A stretch of 64,000 nt of DNA from Deltaproteobacteria bacterium (GTDB lineage: Bacteria; Desulfobacterota; Desulfomonilia; UBA1062): contig JAKPPU010000032.1 in NCBI GenBank assembly GCA_029547185.1, forward strand, positions 1 through 64,000. The letters run 5' to 3'. The translations under genes and the position numbers were made by a program. The notes under the pieces were generated by a model that saw nothing but the letters and a program-made list of their open reading frames with translations, did not search any database and had not been told where the DNA came from. Numbering within the stretch: position 1 is the stretch's first letter; each line of letters opens with the position of its first letter. This document shows, one piece after another, positions 8,075 to 17,743 of this stretch.

Positions 8075-9961
8075 ATGCCTCAGATAACCGTCACCGTGGA
8101 CGGAAAAAGCATCAGCACGGAAGGATCAGTTCTAAAGGATGTCATTCAGAACAGGCGTGCGGTAGCAGCGCGCATCGACGGGCGTCTGCTCGATCTGTCA
8201 GCCCCCCTCGAAAACGGCCAGCTCCTCGAGACCGTGGACATGGATTCGCTGGAGGGCCTGGAGATCGTGCGCCACTCGACCGCCCACGTCATGGCCGAGG
8301 CGGTCAAACAGCTGTTCCCCGCCACGAAGCCCACGATCGGGCCGGCCACCGAAGAAGGCTTCTACTACGATTTCGACCGGGACGAGAGCTTCTCGACCGA
8401 GGACCTCGAAAAGATCGAGAAGAAAATGGAAGAGATCGTCCGGGAAGACCAGCCCTTCATCCGCAAGGATGTGAGCAGGGAGGAGGCCAGGGCCTTATTC
8501 CGGGAAAAGGGCGAGACCTACAAGGTCGAGATCATCGACGATCTGCCCGAAGACGTGAAAACCGTCTCCCTCTACGAGATCGGGTCGTTCACGGACCTGT
8601 GTCGGGGCCCGCACGTCCCCTCCACCGGGTATATCAAGGCATTCAAGCTCCTCTCCGTTGCCGGGGCCTACTGGAGGGGCAACGAGAACAACAGGATGCT
8701 CCAGCGCATCTACGGGACCGCCTTCACCTCTCCCAAGGCGCTCAAAGAACATCTGAACTTCCTCGAAGAGGCCAGGAAGCGCGACCACCGCAGGCTCGGA
8801 AGAGAGCTCGAGCTCTTCATGTTCTCCGAAGACGCGGGGCCGGGGCTCGTGATCTACATGCCCAAGGGCGGTATGCTCAGGTCCCTGATCGAGGACTTCG
8901 AGAAGAGGCTCCACTTCCGCAAGGGCTATGAGATCGTGTACGGGCCGAATATCCTGAGGGGCCGTCTCTGGGAGATCTCGGGCCACATGGACAACTACAG
9001 GGAGAACATGTACTTCACCGAGCTCGACGAGCAGCTCTACGGCATCAAGCCCATGAACTGCCTCTCCCACATCCTCATCTACAAGTCGAAGGTCCGCTCC
9101 TACCGCGACCTGCCGCTGAGGTACTTCGAGCTGGGCAGCGTCACCAGGAACGAGAAGTCGGGCGTGATCCACGGGCTCCTGCGCACGCGGCAGTTCACCC
9201 AGGACGACGCGCACATCTTCTGCCGCCCGGACCAGCTCATCGACGAGATCACCGCCATCATCGACATGGTGGCCGAGGTCATGGCGATCTTCGGCTTCTC
9301 CTACAGCATGGAGATCAGCACCAGGCCGGAAAAGGCCATGGGCTCCGACGAGATGTGGGACCTCGCCACGAAGGCCCTTAAGGACGCCCTTGATAAAAAA
9401 GGCCTGCCCTATGATATAAATGAAGGGGACGGTGCCTTTTACGGCCCCAAGATCGACGTGAAGATCAAGGACGCCATCGGCAGGTCGTGGCAGTGCGCAA
9501 CGATCCAGTGCGACTTCAACCTGCCCGAGCGCTTCGACATCCACTACATCGGTGCGGACGGCGAGCGCCACAGGCCTGTCATGCTCCACCGGGTCATCCT
9601 CGGGTCCCTCGAGCGGTTCATCGGCGTGCTCATCGAGCATTTTGCCGGCGCATTCCCGGTATGGATAGCGCCTGTCCAGGCCATCGTGATGAACATCACC
9701 GACGCCCAGGCCGATTATGCGACCGAGGTGACGAAGAGGCTGCGGTGCAGTGACGTCCGCGCCGAGATCGACCTCAGGAACGAGAAGATCGGCTACAAGA
9801 TCCGCGAGGCGAGGCTGCAGAAGGTCCCCTACATGATCGTGACCGGTGACCGCGAGAAGGAAGAAGGGACCATTGCCGTGCGGGACAGGAGCGGCGAGCA
9901 GCAGACCATGACGCTCGATGACTTCATAAAAATCGTGAAAGATGCACAGCCCGTGATCTAA
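8075..9961 (+). CDS. thrS: Threonyl-tRNA synthetase
   Basis: The 628-aa protein has the expected order: TGS domain (residues 1-60, [10 protein letters not shown]), the second additional domain with [11 protein letters not shown] near 70, class II catalytic core with motif 2 ([15 protein letters not shown]), the zinc cysteine in KPMNCLSH, motif 3 ([14 protein letters not shown]) and an anticodon-binding C-terminus. Length is close to the usual 640. It charges tRNA-Thr. ATG 8075 follows GGAGA. It heads the thrS-infC-rpmI-rplT-pheST run seen in many bacteria. The start lies only 15 bp after the islet boundary, so any promoter upstream of the insertion would be separated from it. Confidence 0.97.
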   Translation: MPQITVTVDGKSISTEGSVLKDVIQNRRAVAARIDGRLLDLSAPLENGQLLETVDMDSLEGLEIVRHSTAHVMAEAVKQLFPATKPTIGPATEEGFYYDFDRDESFSTEDLEKIEKKMEEIVREDQPFIRKDVSREEARALFREKGETYKVEIIDDLPEDVKTVSLYEIGSFTDLCRGPHVPSTGYIKAFKLLSVAGAYWRGNENNRMLQRIYGTAFTSPKALKEHLNFLEEARKRDHRRLGRELELFMFSEDAGPGLVIYMPKGGMLRSLIEDFEKRLHFRKGYEIVYGPNILRGRLWEISGHMDNYRENMYFTELDEQLYGIKPMNCLSHILIYKSKVRSYRDLPLRYFELGSVTRNEKSGVIHGLLRTRQFTQDDAHIFCRPDQLIDEITAIIDMVAEVMAIFGFSYSMEISTRPEKAMGSDEMWDLATKALKDALDKKGLPYDINEGDGAFYGPKIDVKIKDAIGRSWQCATIQCDFNLPERFDIHYIGADGERHRPVMLHRVILGSLERFIGVLIEHFAGAFPVWIAPVQAIVMNITDAQADYATEVTKRLRCSDVRAEIDLRNEKIGYKIREARLQKVPYMIVTGDREKEEGTIAVRDRSGEQQTMTLDDFIKIVKDAQPVI

Positions 9962-10028
9962 TCCGTATTGACAATCATACCTTGTGTGAGTTACAAAGGC
10001 GCGTAATTTTAAAAATATGGAGGGCGTT

Positions 10029-10568
10029 ATAGCTAAGAACGGTTTTAAAAAATTTGGGAAAGACAAGGACACCATCAGGATCAACAACGCGATCGTCGCG
10101 GACAGCGTCCGGGTCATTTCACCTGATGGAGAGCAATTGGGGATCATGACCGTGCCTGCGGCGTTGGAAAGGGCACGGGATTATGGAATGGACCTTGTCG
10201 AAATTGCTCCGAAGGCAACCCCTCCTGTCTGCCGGATCATGGAATACGGCAAGTTCAAGTACGAGAAGGCAAAGCGGGAAAGCGCCGCGAAGAAGAAGCA
10301 GACTGTCGTCGTCATAAAGGAGATAAAATTCAGGCCCAAGACCGACGAGCACGACTACCAGTTCAAGATGAAGCACATACAGCGGTTCTTGGCGGAGAAA
10401 AATAAAGTAAAGGTTGTTGTACGATTTCGAGGACGTGAAATCATACACATGGATAAGGGCGTCGAAATGCTCAACCGGATCCGGCAGGACCTCGCGGATA
10501 TAGCGGTCGTCGAATCCGAGCCTAAGTCGGAAGGCCGTACATTGATCATGATGCTCGCCCCGAAGTAA
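10029..10568 (+). CDS. infC: Translation initiation factor IF-3 (probable ATA start)
   Basis: The product binds the 30S subunit and proofreads initiation. Seen: IF3-N (INNAIVADSVRVISPDGEQLGIM in two blocks INNAIVADSVRV and ISPDGEQLGIM), a Lys-rich linker and IF3-C (EIKFRPKTDEHDYQFKMKH, VVVRFRGREI). An in-frame ATG exists at 10017, but it has no upstream Shine-Dalgarno and itself overlaps GGAGGG at 10019-10024. That site is correctly spaced for ATA at 10029, giving a start MAKNGFKKF. Rare starts (AUU, AUC, AUA) are known for infC and allow IF3 to limit its own synthesis. Length from ATA is 179 aa, usual for IF3. Confidence 0.9.
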   Translation: MAKNGFKKFGKDKDTIRINNAIVADSVRVISPDGEQLGIMTVPAALERARDYGMDLVEIAPKATPPVCRIMEYGKFKYEKAKRESAAKKKQTVVVIKEIKFRPKTDEHDYQFKMKHIQRFLAEKNKVKVVVRFRGREIIHMDKGVEMLNRIRQDLADIAVVESEPKSEGRTLIMMLAPK

Positions 10569-10589
10569 TGAGAGAAAGAGGGACACGAG

Positions 10590-10784
10590 ATGAAGCTCAA
10601 AACTAACAGGAGTGCAGCGAAGAGATTCACCAAGACCGGCAGCGGGAAGGTCAAGAGGAGCAAAGCGTACGCAAGCCATCTCCTCTCATCGAAGACCAGG
10701 AAGCGCAAGAGGAATCTGAGAAAATCAACTCTGGTTGATTCAGCCAATATGTGCGGCGTCAAGCGGATGTTGCCATATCTGTAA
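10590..10784 (+). CDS. rpmI: 50S ribosomal protein L35
   Basis: A 64-aa basic protein with the L35 pattern KLKTNRSAAKRFTKTGSGK and a C-terminal RKSTLVDSANMCGVKRMLPY. It is a late-assembling large-subunit protein. It lies 21 bp after infC and 14 bp before rplT, the conserved order. An AGAGGGA site precedes ATG 10590. Confidence 0.95.
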   Translation: MKLKTNRSAAKRFTKTGSGKVKRSKAYASHLLSSKTRKRKRNLRKSTLVDSANMCGVKRMLPYL

Positions 10785-10798
10785 GGGGAACAAAGGAA

Positions 10799-11146
10799 AT
10801 GCGAGTAAAACGTGGGAAAATAGGAATCAGGAAAAAGAGAAAGCTGCACCGGCTCACGAAAGGCTTTGTGGGCGGCAGGAGGAACCTGAACCGTGCAGCG
10901 CAGGAGACCCTGGACAAGGGTCTGGCATATGCCTATCGTGACAGACGGGCCAGGAAGCGGGAATTCAGGCGTCTCTGGATCGTCCGTATCAATGCTGCAT
11001 TGAGAGAGAGGGGATATACCTACTCGCGGTTCATTCATGCATTGAGCACCAAGGGTGTCGACCTCGACAGGAAAGTGCTCGCGGACATCGCGGTCACCGA
11101 TCCGAAAGGCTTCTCCTACATCGTGGAGGCAGTAGCACAGGTCTAG
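10799..11146 (+). CDS. rplT: 50S ribosomal protein L20
   Basis: A 115-aa basic protein that starts MRVKRGKIGIRKKRKLHR and has the family core AYRDRRARKREFRRLWIVRI followed by INAALRERG and DRKVLADIAV. It binds 23S rRNA early in assembly and in several bacteria represses its own operon. ATG 10799 was chosen because it matches the family N-terminus; an upstream in-frame reading from 10751 runs through the end of rpmI. The stop is immediately followed by the pheS ATG. Confidence 0.95.
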   Translation: MRVKRGKIGIRKKRKLHRLTKGFVGGRRNLNRAAQETLDKGLAYAYRDRRARKREFRRLWIVRINAALRERGYTYSRFIHALSTKGVDLDRKVLADIAVTDPKGFSYIVEAVAQV

Positions 11147-12151
11147 ATGGAAAAGCAGCTCGAAGCCTTAAAGCAGACCTTTTGCGAAGAACTCGGCCAC
11201 GCACGCAAAGTAGATGACATCGAACCCATGAGGGTGAAATACCTGGGGAGGAAGGGGGCGCTCACCTCCATTCTCCGCCAGATGGGCACTCTCTCGCCGG
11301 AAGAGCGTCCGCGCATGGGCGCCCTGTCGAACGCTCTCAAAACCTTCATGGAAGACGCCCTGGCGAAAAAGTCCGAAGAGCTCATGCGCACCTCCAAGGT
11401 CTCCGGCATCGACGTGACCCTGCCGGGCCGGGCACCCAGGCGGGGCGGCATCCACATCATCAACCAGGTGATCAGAGAGCTCGAGGACATCTTCCTGGGA
11501 CTCGGGTTCACGGTCGCCTCTGGCCCCGAGGTCGAAGACGACTACCACAACTTCCAGGCGCTCAACATCCCCGAGCACCATCCTGCCCGGGACATGCAGG
11601 ACACCTTCTACTTTCAGCAGGGAATCCTGTTGCGCACCCACACCTCGCCGGTACAGGTGAGGGTCATGGAAAAGGGAGTGCTCCCGGTGCGGATCATCGC
11701 ACCCGGAAAGGTCTACCGGTGCGATTCGGACGTGAGCCATACGCCCATGTTCCACCAGATCGAAGGCCTCTGGGTGGAAGAGGGCATCACCTTCGTGCAT
11801 TTGAAGGGCGTGCTCTACGAATTCATCCACCGCCTCTTCGGCAAGGACGTGCCGCTCAGATTCCGGCCCTCGTTCTTCTCGTTCACCGAGCCCTCGGCCG
11901 AGGTGGACATCGGCTGCATCATGTGCAAGGGCAAAGGCTGCAGGGTGTGCAAGAACTCGGGATGGATGGAGATCCTGGGCTGCGGCATGGTGGACCCCGA
12001 GGTCTACAAGTACGTGAACATCGATCCCGAGAAGGTGACGGGTTTCGCCTTCGGCCTCGGCATCGAGAGGATCGCCATGCTCAAGTACGGGATCGGCGAC
12101 ATCCGGATGTTCTTCGAGAACGACCTCAGGTTCCTCGAGCAGTTTGCATGA
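11147..12151 (+). CDS. pheS: Phenylalanyl-tRNA synthetase alpha subunit
   Basis: The 334-aa protein has an N-terminal coiled-coil (about 1-90), then the class II core: HPARDMQDTFYF, LLRTHTSPVQVR, a motif 2 region and FAFGLGIERIAMLKYG as motif 3. A four-cysteine block (CIMCKGKGCRVCKNSGW) near residue 260 is common in PheS of many phyla. It forms the alpha2beta2 enzyme with PheT, encoded 12 bp downstream. ATG 11147 abuts the rplT stop. Confidence 0.97.
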   Translation: MEKQLEALKQTFCEELGHARKVDDIEPMRVKYLGRKGALTSILRQMGTLSPEERPRMGALSNALKTFMEDALAKKSEELMRTSKVSGIDVTLPGRAPRRGGIHIINQVIRELEDIFLGLGFTVASGPEVEDDYHNFQALNIPEHHPARDMQDTFYFQQGILLRTHTSPVQVRVMEKGVLPVRIIAPGKVYRCDSDVSHTPMFHQIEGLWVEEGITFVHLKGVLYEFIHRLFGKDVPLRFRPSFFSFTEPSAEVDIGCIMCKGKGCRVCKNSGWMEILGCGMVDPEVYKYVNIDPEKVTGFAFGLGIERIAMLKYGIGDIRMFFENDLRFLEQFA

Positions 12152-12163
12152 CAAAGGCAAGAC

Positions 12164-14518
12164 ATGAGACTGGGCTATAAGTGGATCAAAGAATACGTTC
12201 GCATCGGGAATGACGCCCTCGACGTCTCGAAGGCGCTCACCATGAGCGGCACCGAGGTCGAGGAGATCATCCACGAGATGGTCCCGCGCGAGGTCATCGC
12301 GGCAAAGATCGTCGAGGTGAGGCCCCATCCCGATGCCGACAAACTGAAGATCTGCATGACCGACACCGGCAGCGAAGTGCTCCAGGTCGTGTGCGGCGCG
12401 CCCAATGTGCGCGTAGGCCTCGTCAGCGCCTTCGCACCCGTCGGAACGAACCTCGGGCCGGGCATGCTCGTCAAGAAGGCCAGGATCAGGGGCCAGGAGT
12501 CATATGGCGTCCTCCTGTCCGAGCGCGAGCTCGGCCTGACCGATGACCATACCGGCATCATGGAGATCGAAAAGGACCTCGCACCCGGCGACGTGCTCGT
12601 CGACGCGCTCGACCTCGAAGACTGGGTCTTCGAGATCAACATCACCCCGAACCGGGGGGACGAGCTCTCCGTGATCGGCATCGCCCGGGAGCTCTCCGCT
12701 GTCTTCGGTGCCGACATGACGCTTCCCCGCTTCACGCTGAATGAAACGGCCGTACCGGTCGAGGACGTCCTGACGGTCGAGATCCTCGCACCGGATGCAT
12801 GCCCGAGATACGCTGCCAGGGCGGTCGAGGACGTGAACATCAAGAAGAGCCCGTTCGTCATGAGGAGAAGGCTCTTCCAGGCAGGCGTGCGCGCCATCAA
12901 CAACGTGGTGGACATCACGAACTACGTGATGCTCGAATACGGCCAGCCTCTCCACGCCTTCGACTACACCCTGCTCGCCGGCCGCGGGATCGTGGTGCGA
13001 AAGGCGCTCCAAGGCGAGACCTTCACCACCCTCGACTCGGTCGAGCGAAAGCTCGAAGCGGACAATCTCCTCATCTGCGACAAGGAAAAGCCCGTGGCCC
13101 TTGCAGGCGTAATGGGCGGCGAAAACTCGGAGATCTCCGAGACGACCACGAAGATCGTGATCGAGAGCGCGTTCTTCGATCCCTTGAGCATCCGGAGGAC
13201 CTCGAAGGTTTTGGGCCTCTCCACCGAGGCATCCTACCGCTTTGAGCGCGGGATCGACCCCGCGATCCAGGCCGAAGCAGCGAACCGTGCCGCCTATCTC
13301 ATGCAGGAGCTCGCCGACGCCAGGATTCTGAAGGGCGTGATCGACGTGAACTACTACGATTACGCGAGCGCGCCCATACGTTTAAGGAAGGGCTACCTCC
13401 ACAGGGTGCTCGGCATCGATGAGATCGGGGACGCGGACGTCGAGGGGATCCTCACGAGACTCGGCTTCAGTCTCGAAGGAACCGAAGGCGGCTGGACCGT
13501 TCACCGCCCGGCGTTCCGGCATGACGTGACCAGAGAGATCGACCTCGTGGAGGAGTTCATCAGGGTCTACGGCATGGACAAGGTGGAGCCCGAGCTTCCC
13601 ACCTTCAAGCCGTTCGTGTCTCCGGACAAGGCGGTGAACTTCGACGAGCTGCGCACGGGCCTGTGCGCCATGGGATATACCGAGGTGGTCAATTACTCCT
13701 TCATCTCGCCCAGGTGGACGAGGTTCTTCGGGGAGAACGTGCTCGAGCTCCTGAACCCCATCTCGGACGAGATGAAGATCATGAGGAACTCGCTCATCCC
13801 GGGTCTTGCGATGACCGTGGCGCGAAACAAGAACCTCCAGCGGAGGGACATCAGCATATTCGAGCTGGGAAAATGCTTCTATCCGAGAGGCAAAGGCGTT
13901 CTCCCGGACGAGCAGCAGAAGCTGGGCATCGCCATCTCCGGCCAGAGCCGGGATACGAACTGGTCCGAGCGGCCGAGAGAGGCGGACTTCTACGACATCA
14001 AGGGCGCGATTGAGGCCCTGCTTCCGGGCATGAGCGTGAAGCCTTCCGAGCATGTCTTCTACAGGCCAGGATACCAGGCGGATATCTTCCTCGGCTCTTC
14101 AGCGGTCGGGCACATGGGTGCGCTCCATGAAGACATCCTTTCGATGCTCGACATCACGGATGAGGTCTATGCAGCGGAAGTCTCGGTCGATGCCGTTCTC
14201 GGGAAAAAGTGGCAGGGCATGCAGGAGATCCCGAAATTCCCCATGACGTGGAGAGACCTCTCGCTCCTGGCCGATGCGGGGATCCCCTATGCCGAGATCC
14301 TCAAAGTCATCGAAGGCCTGCATATCGCGGACCTCCGGTCGGTCATCCCCGTGGACCTCTACACCGGAGAAAAGCTTCCGCAAGGGAAGAAAGGCATCAC
14401 GATCAGGCTCACATACCAGTCCGGTACACGGACGCTCGAAGACTCCATAATCAAAAAATGGCAGGACAAAATCATTCAAGCACTTCATGGGGAGCTTGGC
14501 ATAACCTTAAGGCAGTAG
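12164..14518 (+). CDS. pheT: Phenylalanyl-tRNA synthetase beta subunit
   Basis: The 784-aa protein shows the whole domain series: N-terminal part, tRNA-binding OB fold (about 40-150, HPDADKLKICMTDTG), B3/B4 editing domain (about 210-390, FDYTLLAGRGIVVRK), B5 domain, a catalytic-like core, and a C-terminal ferredoxin-fold anticodon-binding domain (KFPMTWRDLSLLADAG). It recognises tRNA-Phe and hydrolyses mischarged Tyr-tRNA. Its 3' end overlaps the next ORF by 61 bp. Confidence 0.97.
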   Translation: MRLGYKWIKEYVRIGNDALDVSKALTMSGTEVEEIIHEMVPREVIAAKIVEVRPHPDADKLKICMTDTGSEVLQVVCGAPNVRVGLVSAFAPVGTNLGPGMLVKKARIRGQESYGVLLSERELGLTDDHTGIMEIEKDLAPGDVLVDALDLEDWVFEINITPNRGDELSVIGIARELSAVFGADMTLPRFTLNETAVPVEDVLTVEILAPDACPRYAARAVEDVNIKKSPFVMRRRLFQAGVRAINNVVDITNYVMLEYGQPLHAFDYTLLAGRGIVVRKALQGETFTTLDSVERKLEADNLLICDKEKPVALAGVMGGENSEISETTTKIVIESAFFDPLSIRRTSKVLGLSTEASYRFERGIDPAIQAEAANRAAYLMQELADARILKGVIDVNYYDYASAPIRLRKGYLHRVLGIDEIGDADVEGILTRLGFSLEGTEGGWTVHRPAFRHDVTREIDLVEEFIRVYGMDKVEPELPTFKPFVSPDKAVNFDELRTGLCAMGYTEVVNYSFISPRWTRFFGENVLELLNPISDEMKIMRNSLIPGLAMTVARNKNLQRRDISIFELGKCFYPRGKGVLPDEQQKLGIAISGQSRDTNWSERPREADFYDIKGAIEALLPGMSVKPSEHVFYRPGYQADIFLGSSAVGHMGALHEDILSMLDITDEVYAAEVSVDAVLGKKWQGMQEIPKFPMTWRDLSLLADAGIPYAEILKVIEGLHIADLRSVIPVDLYTGEKLPQGKKGITIRLTYQSGTRTLEDSIIKKWQDKIIQALHGELGITLRQ

Positions 14519-15144
14519 CGGTCTGCTGCGGCATCCTCATCGTTGTCCTCTGCGCGAGCCCCCGTCAATCGAGGGCCGACTACGTGATAACCGGCAATGA
14601 CGGCACGGTCACCAGGGCTTCCGGCTACTGGATCCAGGGCGATCGGATGTTCCTGCAAGGCGCCTCCGAGCCGGTCAGTGTGTACGGCATAAAGTCCGTG
14701 ACCGAAGAAAACCCCACCGAGGATGCCGTCAAAAGGAAAGACGAGCTCATGCAGGAGATGCGCAGGGATATGGATGAGCTCCTGGTCCGTGAAAAGGCGA
14801 TCATGGATGTCCAGTCAGCCGCCATCGCGAGAATCGCCGGGCCGAACCCGTCCCAGGCCTTCGACTCCAGGACAAGAAAGGCCTTTCTCGCCGATCTCGA
14901 AGGGAGCAAGGAACGGCTCGATCAGCTCAAGGATGCATGGAGAACGATGAAGCTTCCGGATTTCTCGCTCCTGCGCATGAGGGACATCAAGATGCTGCAG
15001 CTCATGTCGCTCAAAACCTCGATCGAGCAGACCGCCAAGTACGTGAAGACCGGCGACCCCACCTATAGCGAGAGCGCCAGGGTCCAGCTCGGCATGGCAG
15101 AATCCTTCGAGAGGAGATTCGAGGCGGACCTGTCTTCGGAATGA
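14458..15144 (+). CDS. Secreted protein of unknown function
   Basis: From ATG 14458 the 228-aa product has a signal peptide-like N-terminus: hydrophobic AVAVCCGILIVVLCAS at about 19-34 and a cleavage-like site before DYVITGNDG near residue 41. The mature part begins with a short beta-rich section (GTVTRASGYWIQGDRMF), then is helical and charged (KRKDELMQEMRRDMDELL), suggesting coiled coils. I recognise no family. The start overlaps pheT by 61 bp; no later in-frame ATG preserves the signal peptide. Third-position GC is high, supporting coding. Confidence 0.6.
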   Translation: MAGQNHSSTSWGAWHNLKAVAVCCGILIVVLCASPRQSRADYVITGNDGTVTRASGYWIQGDRMFLQGASEPVSVYGIKSVTEENPTEDAVKRKDELMQEMRRDMDELLVREKAIMDVQSAAIARIAGPNPSQAFDSRTRKAFLADLEGSKERLDQLKDAWRTMKLPDFSLLRMRDIKMLQLMSLKTSIEQTAKYVKTGDPTYSESARVQLGMAESFERRFEADLSSE

Positions 15145-15186
15145 TCCTGTAGTTCCTTCATTCTATTATGTGCTATAAATCCTTCC

Positions 15187-15588
15187 ATGAAATGTCCTCA
15201 ATGCCAAGGCATTCTCGTCACGCTGGAATTCAACCGGATCGAGATCGACTACTGCACCCGATGTGAGGGGATCTGGCTCGATTTCGGAGAGCTCCGGCTC
15301 CTCCTCGCTCAAGGGGAAAAGGGCGATTCCCTCTTGAGGACGATGACTCCTGCCCGCAGTAAAGAAAAGAAGCGCCGGTGTCCGATATGTTCAAAGGGGA
15401 TGGGGGAGATCCTCATCGGAGATGGCGGCTCGATCCTGCTCGATGAGTGCCCGGAGCACGGAATGTGGTTCGACAGGGGAGAGCTCGTGAAGGTCCTCGA
15501 AGCCGGATGTGCGGATTCCCTTAAGCATGCCCGGGCGAGCAGCCTCTTGCAGCTCCTCGATGAGGTCTTCACTCTCTGTAAAGAATAG
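15187..15588 (+). CDS. zf-TFIIB zinc-ribbon protein (two ribbons)
   Basis: The 133-aa protein consists of two zinc ribbons of the bacterial zf-TFIIB type: MKCPQCQGIL with DYCTRCEGIWLDFGEL near residues 1-35, and RRCPICSKGM with LDECPEHGMWFDRGEL near 62-102. The pattern CP.C and GIW-D.GEL is diagnostic. In the second ribbon one ligand appears as C..H. Function is not established in general. It precedes LemA and an M48 protease in the same direction, and that protease also ends in zinc ribbons. Confidence 0.85.
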   Translation: MKCPQCQGILVTLEFNRIEIDYCTRCEGIWLDFGELRLLLAQGEKGDSLLRTMTPARSKEKKRRCPICSKGMGEILIGDGGSILLDECPEHGMWFDRGELVKVLEAGCADSLKHARASSLLQLLDEVFTLCKE

Positions 15589-15613
15589 AAGCGTTTGCAG
15601 GAGGTGCTTTTCC

Positions 15614-16183
15614 ATGTCGGCAGGAACGGTTGTGTTCATCGCAGTAGCAGCGGTCTTCGCTCTCCTCGTTCTCTATACGATTGCGGCGTACAACTCGCTC
15701 GTGGCTTTAAGGAACCAGATCAAGAACGCATGGTCTCAGATTGACGTGCAGCTCAAAAGGAGGCACGATCTGATCCCCAATCTCGTGGAGGCCACGAAGG
15801 GCTATGCCGCCCACGAGCGGCAGACCTTCGATTCGGTCACGCAGGCCCGCGCACGCGCGGCCGGGGCGAAGTCAGTGCCGGATATCTCAAAGGCCGAGAG
15901 CGAGCTGAGCGGCGCCCTCTCACGCTTCATGGCCGTCATGGAGAGCTATCCCGAATTGAAGGCGAACCGGAACTTCCTCGCGCTGCAGGAAGAGCTCGCC
16001 TCCACCGAGAACAAGATCGCTTTCGCCCGGCAGGCCTACAACGACCAGGTGCTTTTCCTCAACAACAAGATCCAGATGTTCCCGTCGAACTTCATTGCCG
16101 GCTGGTTCGATTTCCGGACGGCGCAATATTTCGATCTTGAGGACAAGACCGAGCGGACGGCACCCAAGGTGAGCTTCGCCTGA
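15614..16183 (+). CDS. lemA: LemA family protein
   Basis: The 189-aa product has one N-terminal membrane helix (VVFIAVAAVFALLVLYTIAA) and the LemA helical core: AYNSLVALRNQIKNAWSQID, LKRRHDLIPNLVEATKGYA and NRNFLALQEELASTENKIAF. The C-terminus FDLEDKTERTAPKVSF is the typical tail. LemA proteins are membrane-anchored helical proteins of uncertain role, often paired with an M48 protease, as here 3 bp downstream. GAGG at 15601 precedes ATG 15614. Confidence 0.92.
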   Translation: MSAGTVVFIAVAAVFALLVLYTIAAYNSLVALRNQIKNAWSQIDVQLKRRHDLIPNLVEATKGYAAHERQTFDSVTQARARAAGAKSVPDISKAESELSGALSRFMAVMESYPELKANRNFLALQEELASTENKIAFARQAYNDQVLFLNNKIQMFPSNFIAGWFDFRTAQYFDLEDKTERTAPKVSFA

Positions 16184-16186
16184 AGC

Positions 16187-17692
16187 ATGTTCTGGTCGAT
16201 CATCGCATCCAACAAGCGCAAGACCGTCATCCTCATCGTCCTGATGGGGCTTTTCCTGATCCTGTGCGGGGCGCTCATCGGCATGGGAACAGCCGGAGCG
16301 TACGATCTCCATGCCGGGGCTACGGGTGCAGTGGCGGCAGCCGGGATCTGGATCGTCATGCTCCTGGCGAGCCTGTTTGCCTCGGACAGCATCCTGCTCG
16401 GCGTCTCCCGCGCCCATGAGGTGGGCAAAGACGTATATCCCCAGCTCTATAACGTGGTCGAGGAGATGGTGATTGCCGGCTCCCTTCCGGCCATGCCCAG
16501 GATCTTCCTCGTGGACGACCCGGCACCGAATGCCTTTGCCATGGGCAAGTCCCCGAAGAAGAGCTGCATCTGCGTGACCGCGGGCCTGCTTGCCATGTGC
16601 AGCCGTGACGAGCTGCAGGGGGTCGTCGCCCATGAGATCGGCCATATCCTCAACCGGGATGTGCTCTACATGACCGTCGCGGCCACCATGCTCGGGTCGA
16701 TCATTTTCGTCTCGGATGCATATTTACGGACGTTCCGCTATACCTCGACGGCCAGGGTAACCTCACGATCGAAGCGGGGCGGCAAGGCGGCAGGAGCGCT
16801 CGTTCTCGTTTCCCTCGTCCTTGCAGTCCTCGGGCCGGTCTTTGCACGCATCCTCTACTTTTCCATCTCGCGCAGGAGGGAGTATCTGGCAGATGCCACG
16901 AGCGCCCGGCTCACCCGCTATCCTGAAGGGCTCGCTTCCGCCCTCGAGAAGATCGGCGGCAGTCCGGATACGCTCGGCGACGCACCTTCGGTGCTCCTGC
17001 CGTTCTATATCGCCAACCCGAACAGGCAGAGCCTGAACGATGGCATTTTTGCGACCCACCCGCCCCTCGAGGAGCGCATCGGAATACTGTGCGCCATGGG
17101 CCAGGGGGCAGGGTATATGGACTACATGAAGGCCTATATCAAGGTTACCCGCAGGCACAGGGCCCTCGTTCCCGCAGCCGATCTCAGGGACGGCGGAAGG
17201 GTGGCTATCAGGCCTCCGAGCGAGGACCGGGGCATCTCCCCTTCATCCGTGGGTGAATCCGCACGGAGGGCAGGGGATATCATACGGGCAATGAACGGCT
17301 TCACCTTCATCACCTGCCGGTGCGGGCTCAGGATGAAGCTTCCTCCCGGATACCCCGGCGGGCAGATCGTGTGCCCCCGCTGCAAGAGGGTGCATGCGGT
17401 GCCCAGGGGCGATTCGGGGATGATCACCTCGGTCCTCGGTGAATCTGCAGCCATGAGCGCTCCTGCCGAAGGCAGGGTTTCTGCCCCTCAAGAAAACGGA
17501 CGGCCCGGGAATCAGGAAGTCCGTATTGCAGGGGGCAAATGGCAGCAGTTCTCCTGCGATGCCTGCGGTCGATCCATCGAGGTCTCTCCGCGCTTCGGCG
17601 GCCGCAAGCTCAAATGCTCGAGCTGCGGCTCCGTGATCCGCATCGTTCCTGCCGGAGATGCGAACGAAAAAACGGCGGCAAACCCTTCCTGA
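16187..17692 (+). CDS. M48 (HtpX-like) membrane metalloprotease with two C-terminal zinc ribbons
   Basis: The 501-aa protein has membrane segments near 13-33, 48-65 and two around 160-225, the zinc motif HEIGH at 149-153 and the third ligand E232 in SRRREYLADA, all expected for an active M48B protease of the inner membrane. Residues 300-501 are unusual: two CxC/CxxC ribbons (C377, C379, C396, C399 and C457, C460, C477, C480) separated by a low-complexity linker. HtpX proteases degrade damaged membrane proteins. The ribbons may recruit substrate or partners; the two-ribbon tail is not part of the ordinary HtpX plan. Confidence 0.88.
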   Translation: MFWSIIASNKRKTVILIVLMGLFLILCGALIGMGTAGAYDLHAGATGAVAAAGIWIVMLLASLFASDSILLGVSRAHEVGKDVYPQLYNVVEEMVIAGSLPAMPRIFLVDDPAPNAFAMGKSPKKSCICVTAGLLAMCSRDELQGVVAHEIGHILNRDVLYMTVAATMLGSIIFVSDAYLRTFRYTSTARVTSRSKRGGKAAGALVLVSLVLAVLGPVFARILYFSISRRREYLADATSARLTRYPEGLASALEKIGGSPDTLGDAPSVLLPFYIANPNRQSLNDGIFATHPPLEERIGILCAMGQGAGYMDYMKAYIKVTRRHRALVPAADLRDGGRVAIRPPSEDRGISPSSVGESARRAGDIIRAMNGFTFITCRCGLRMKLPPGYPGGQIVCPRCKRVHAVPRGDSGMITSVLGESAAMSAPAEGRVSAPQENGRPGNQEVRIAGGKWQQFSCDACGRSIEVSPRFGGRKLKCSSCGSVIRIVPAGDANEKTAANPS

Positions 17693-17743
17693 AGAAACTG
17701 ACTTGTATTGGGATTCCAGGACTTCTCGATAGGCTTCGAGAAT

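Noticed and set aside
8495..10147. Long minus-strand ORF (550 aa) opposite thrS/infC
   Set aside because: Antisense to clear thrS and infC; no recognisable domain.
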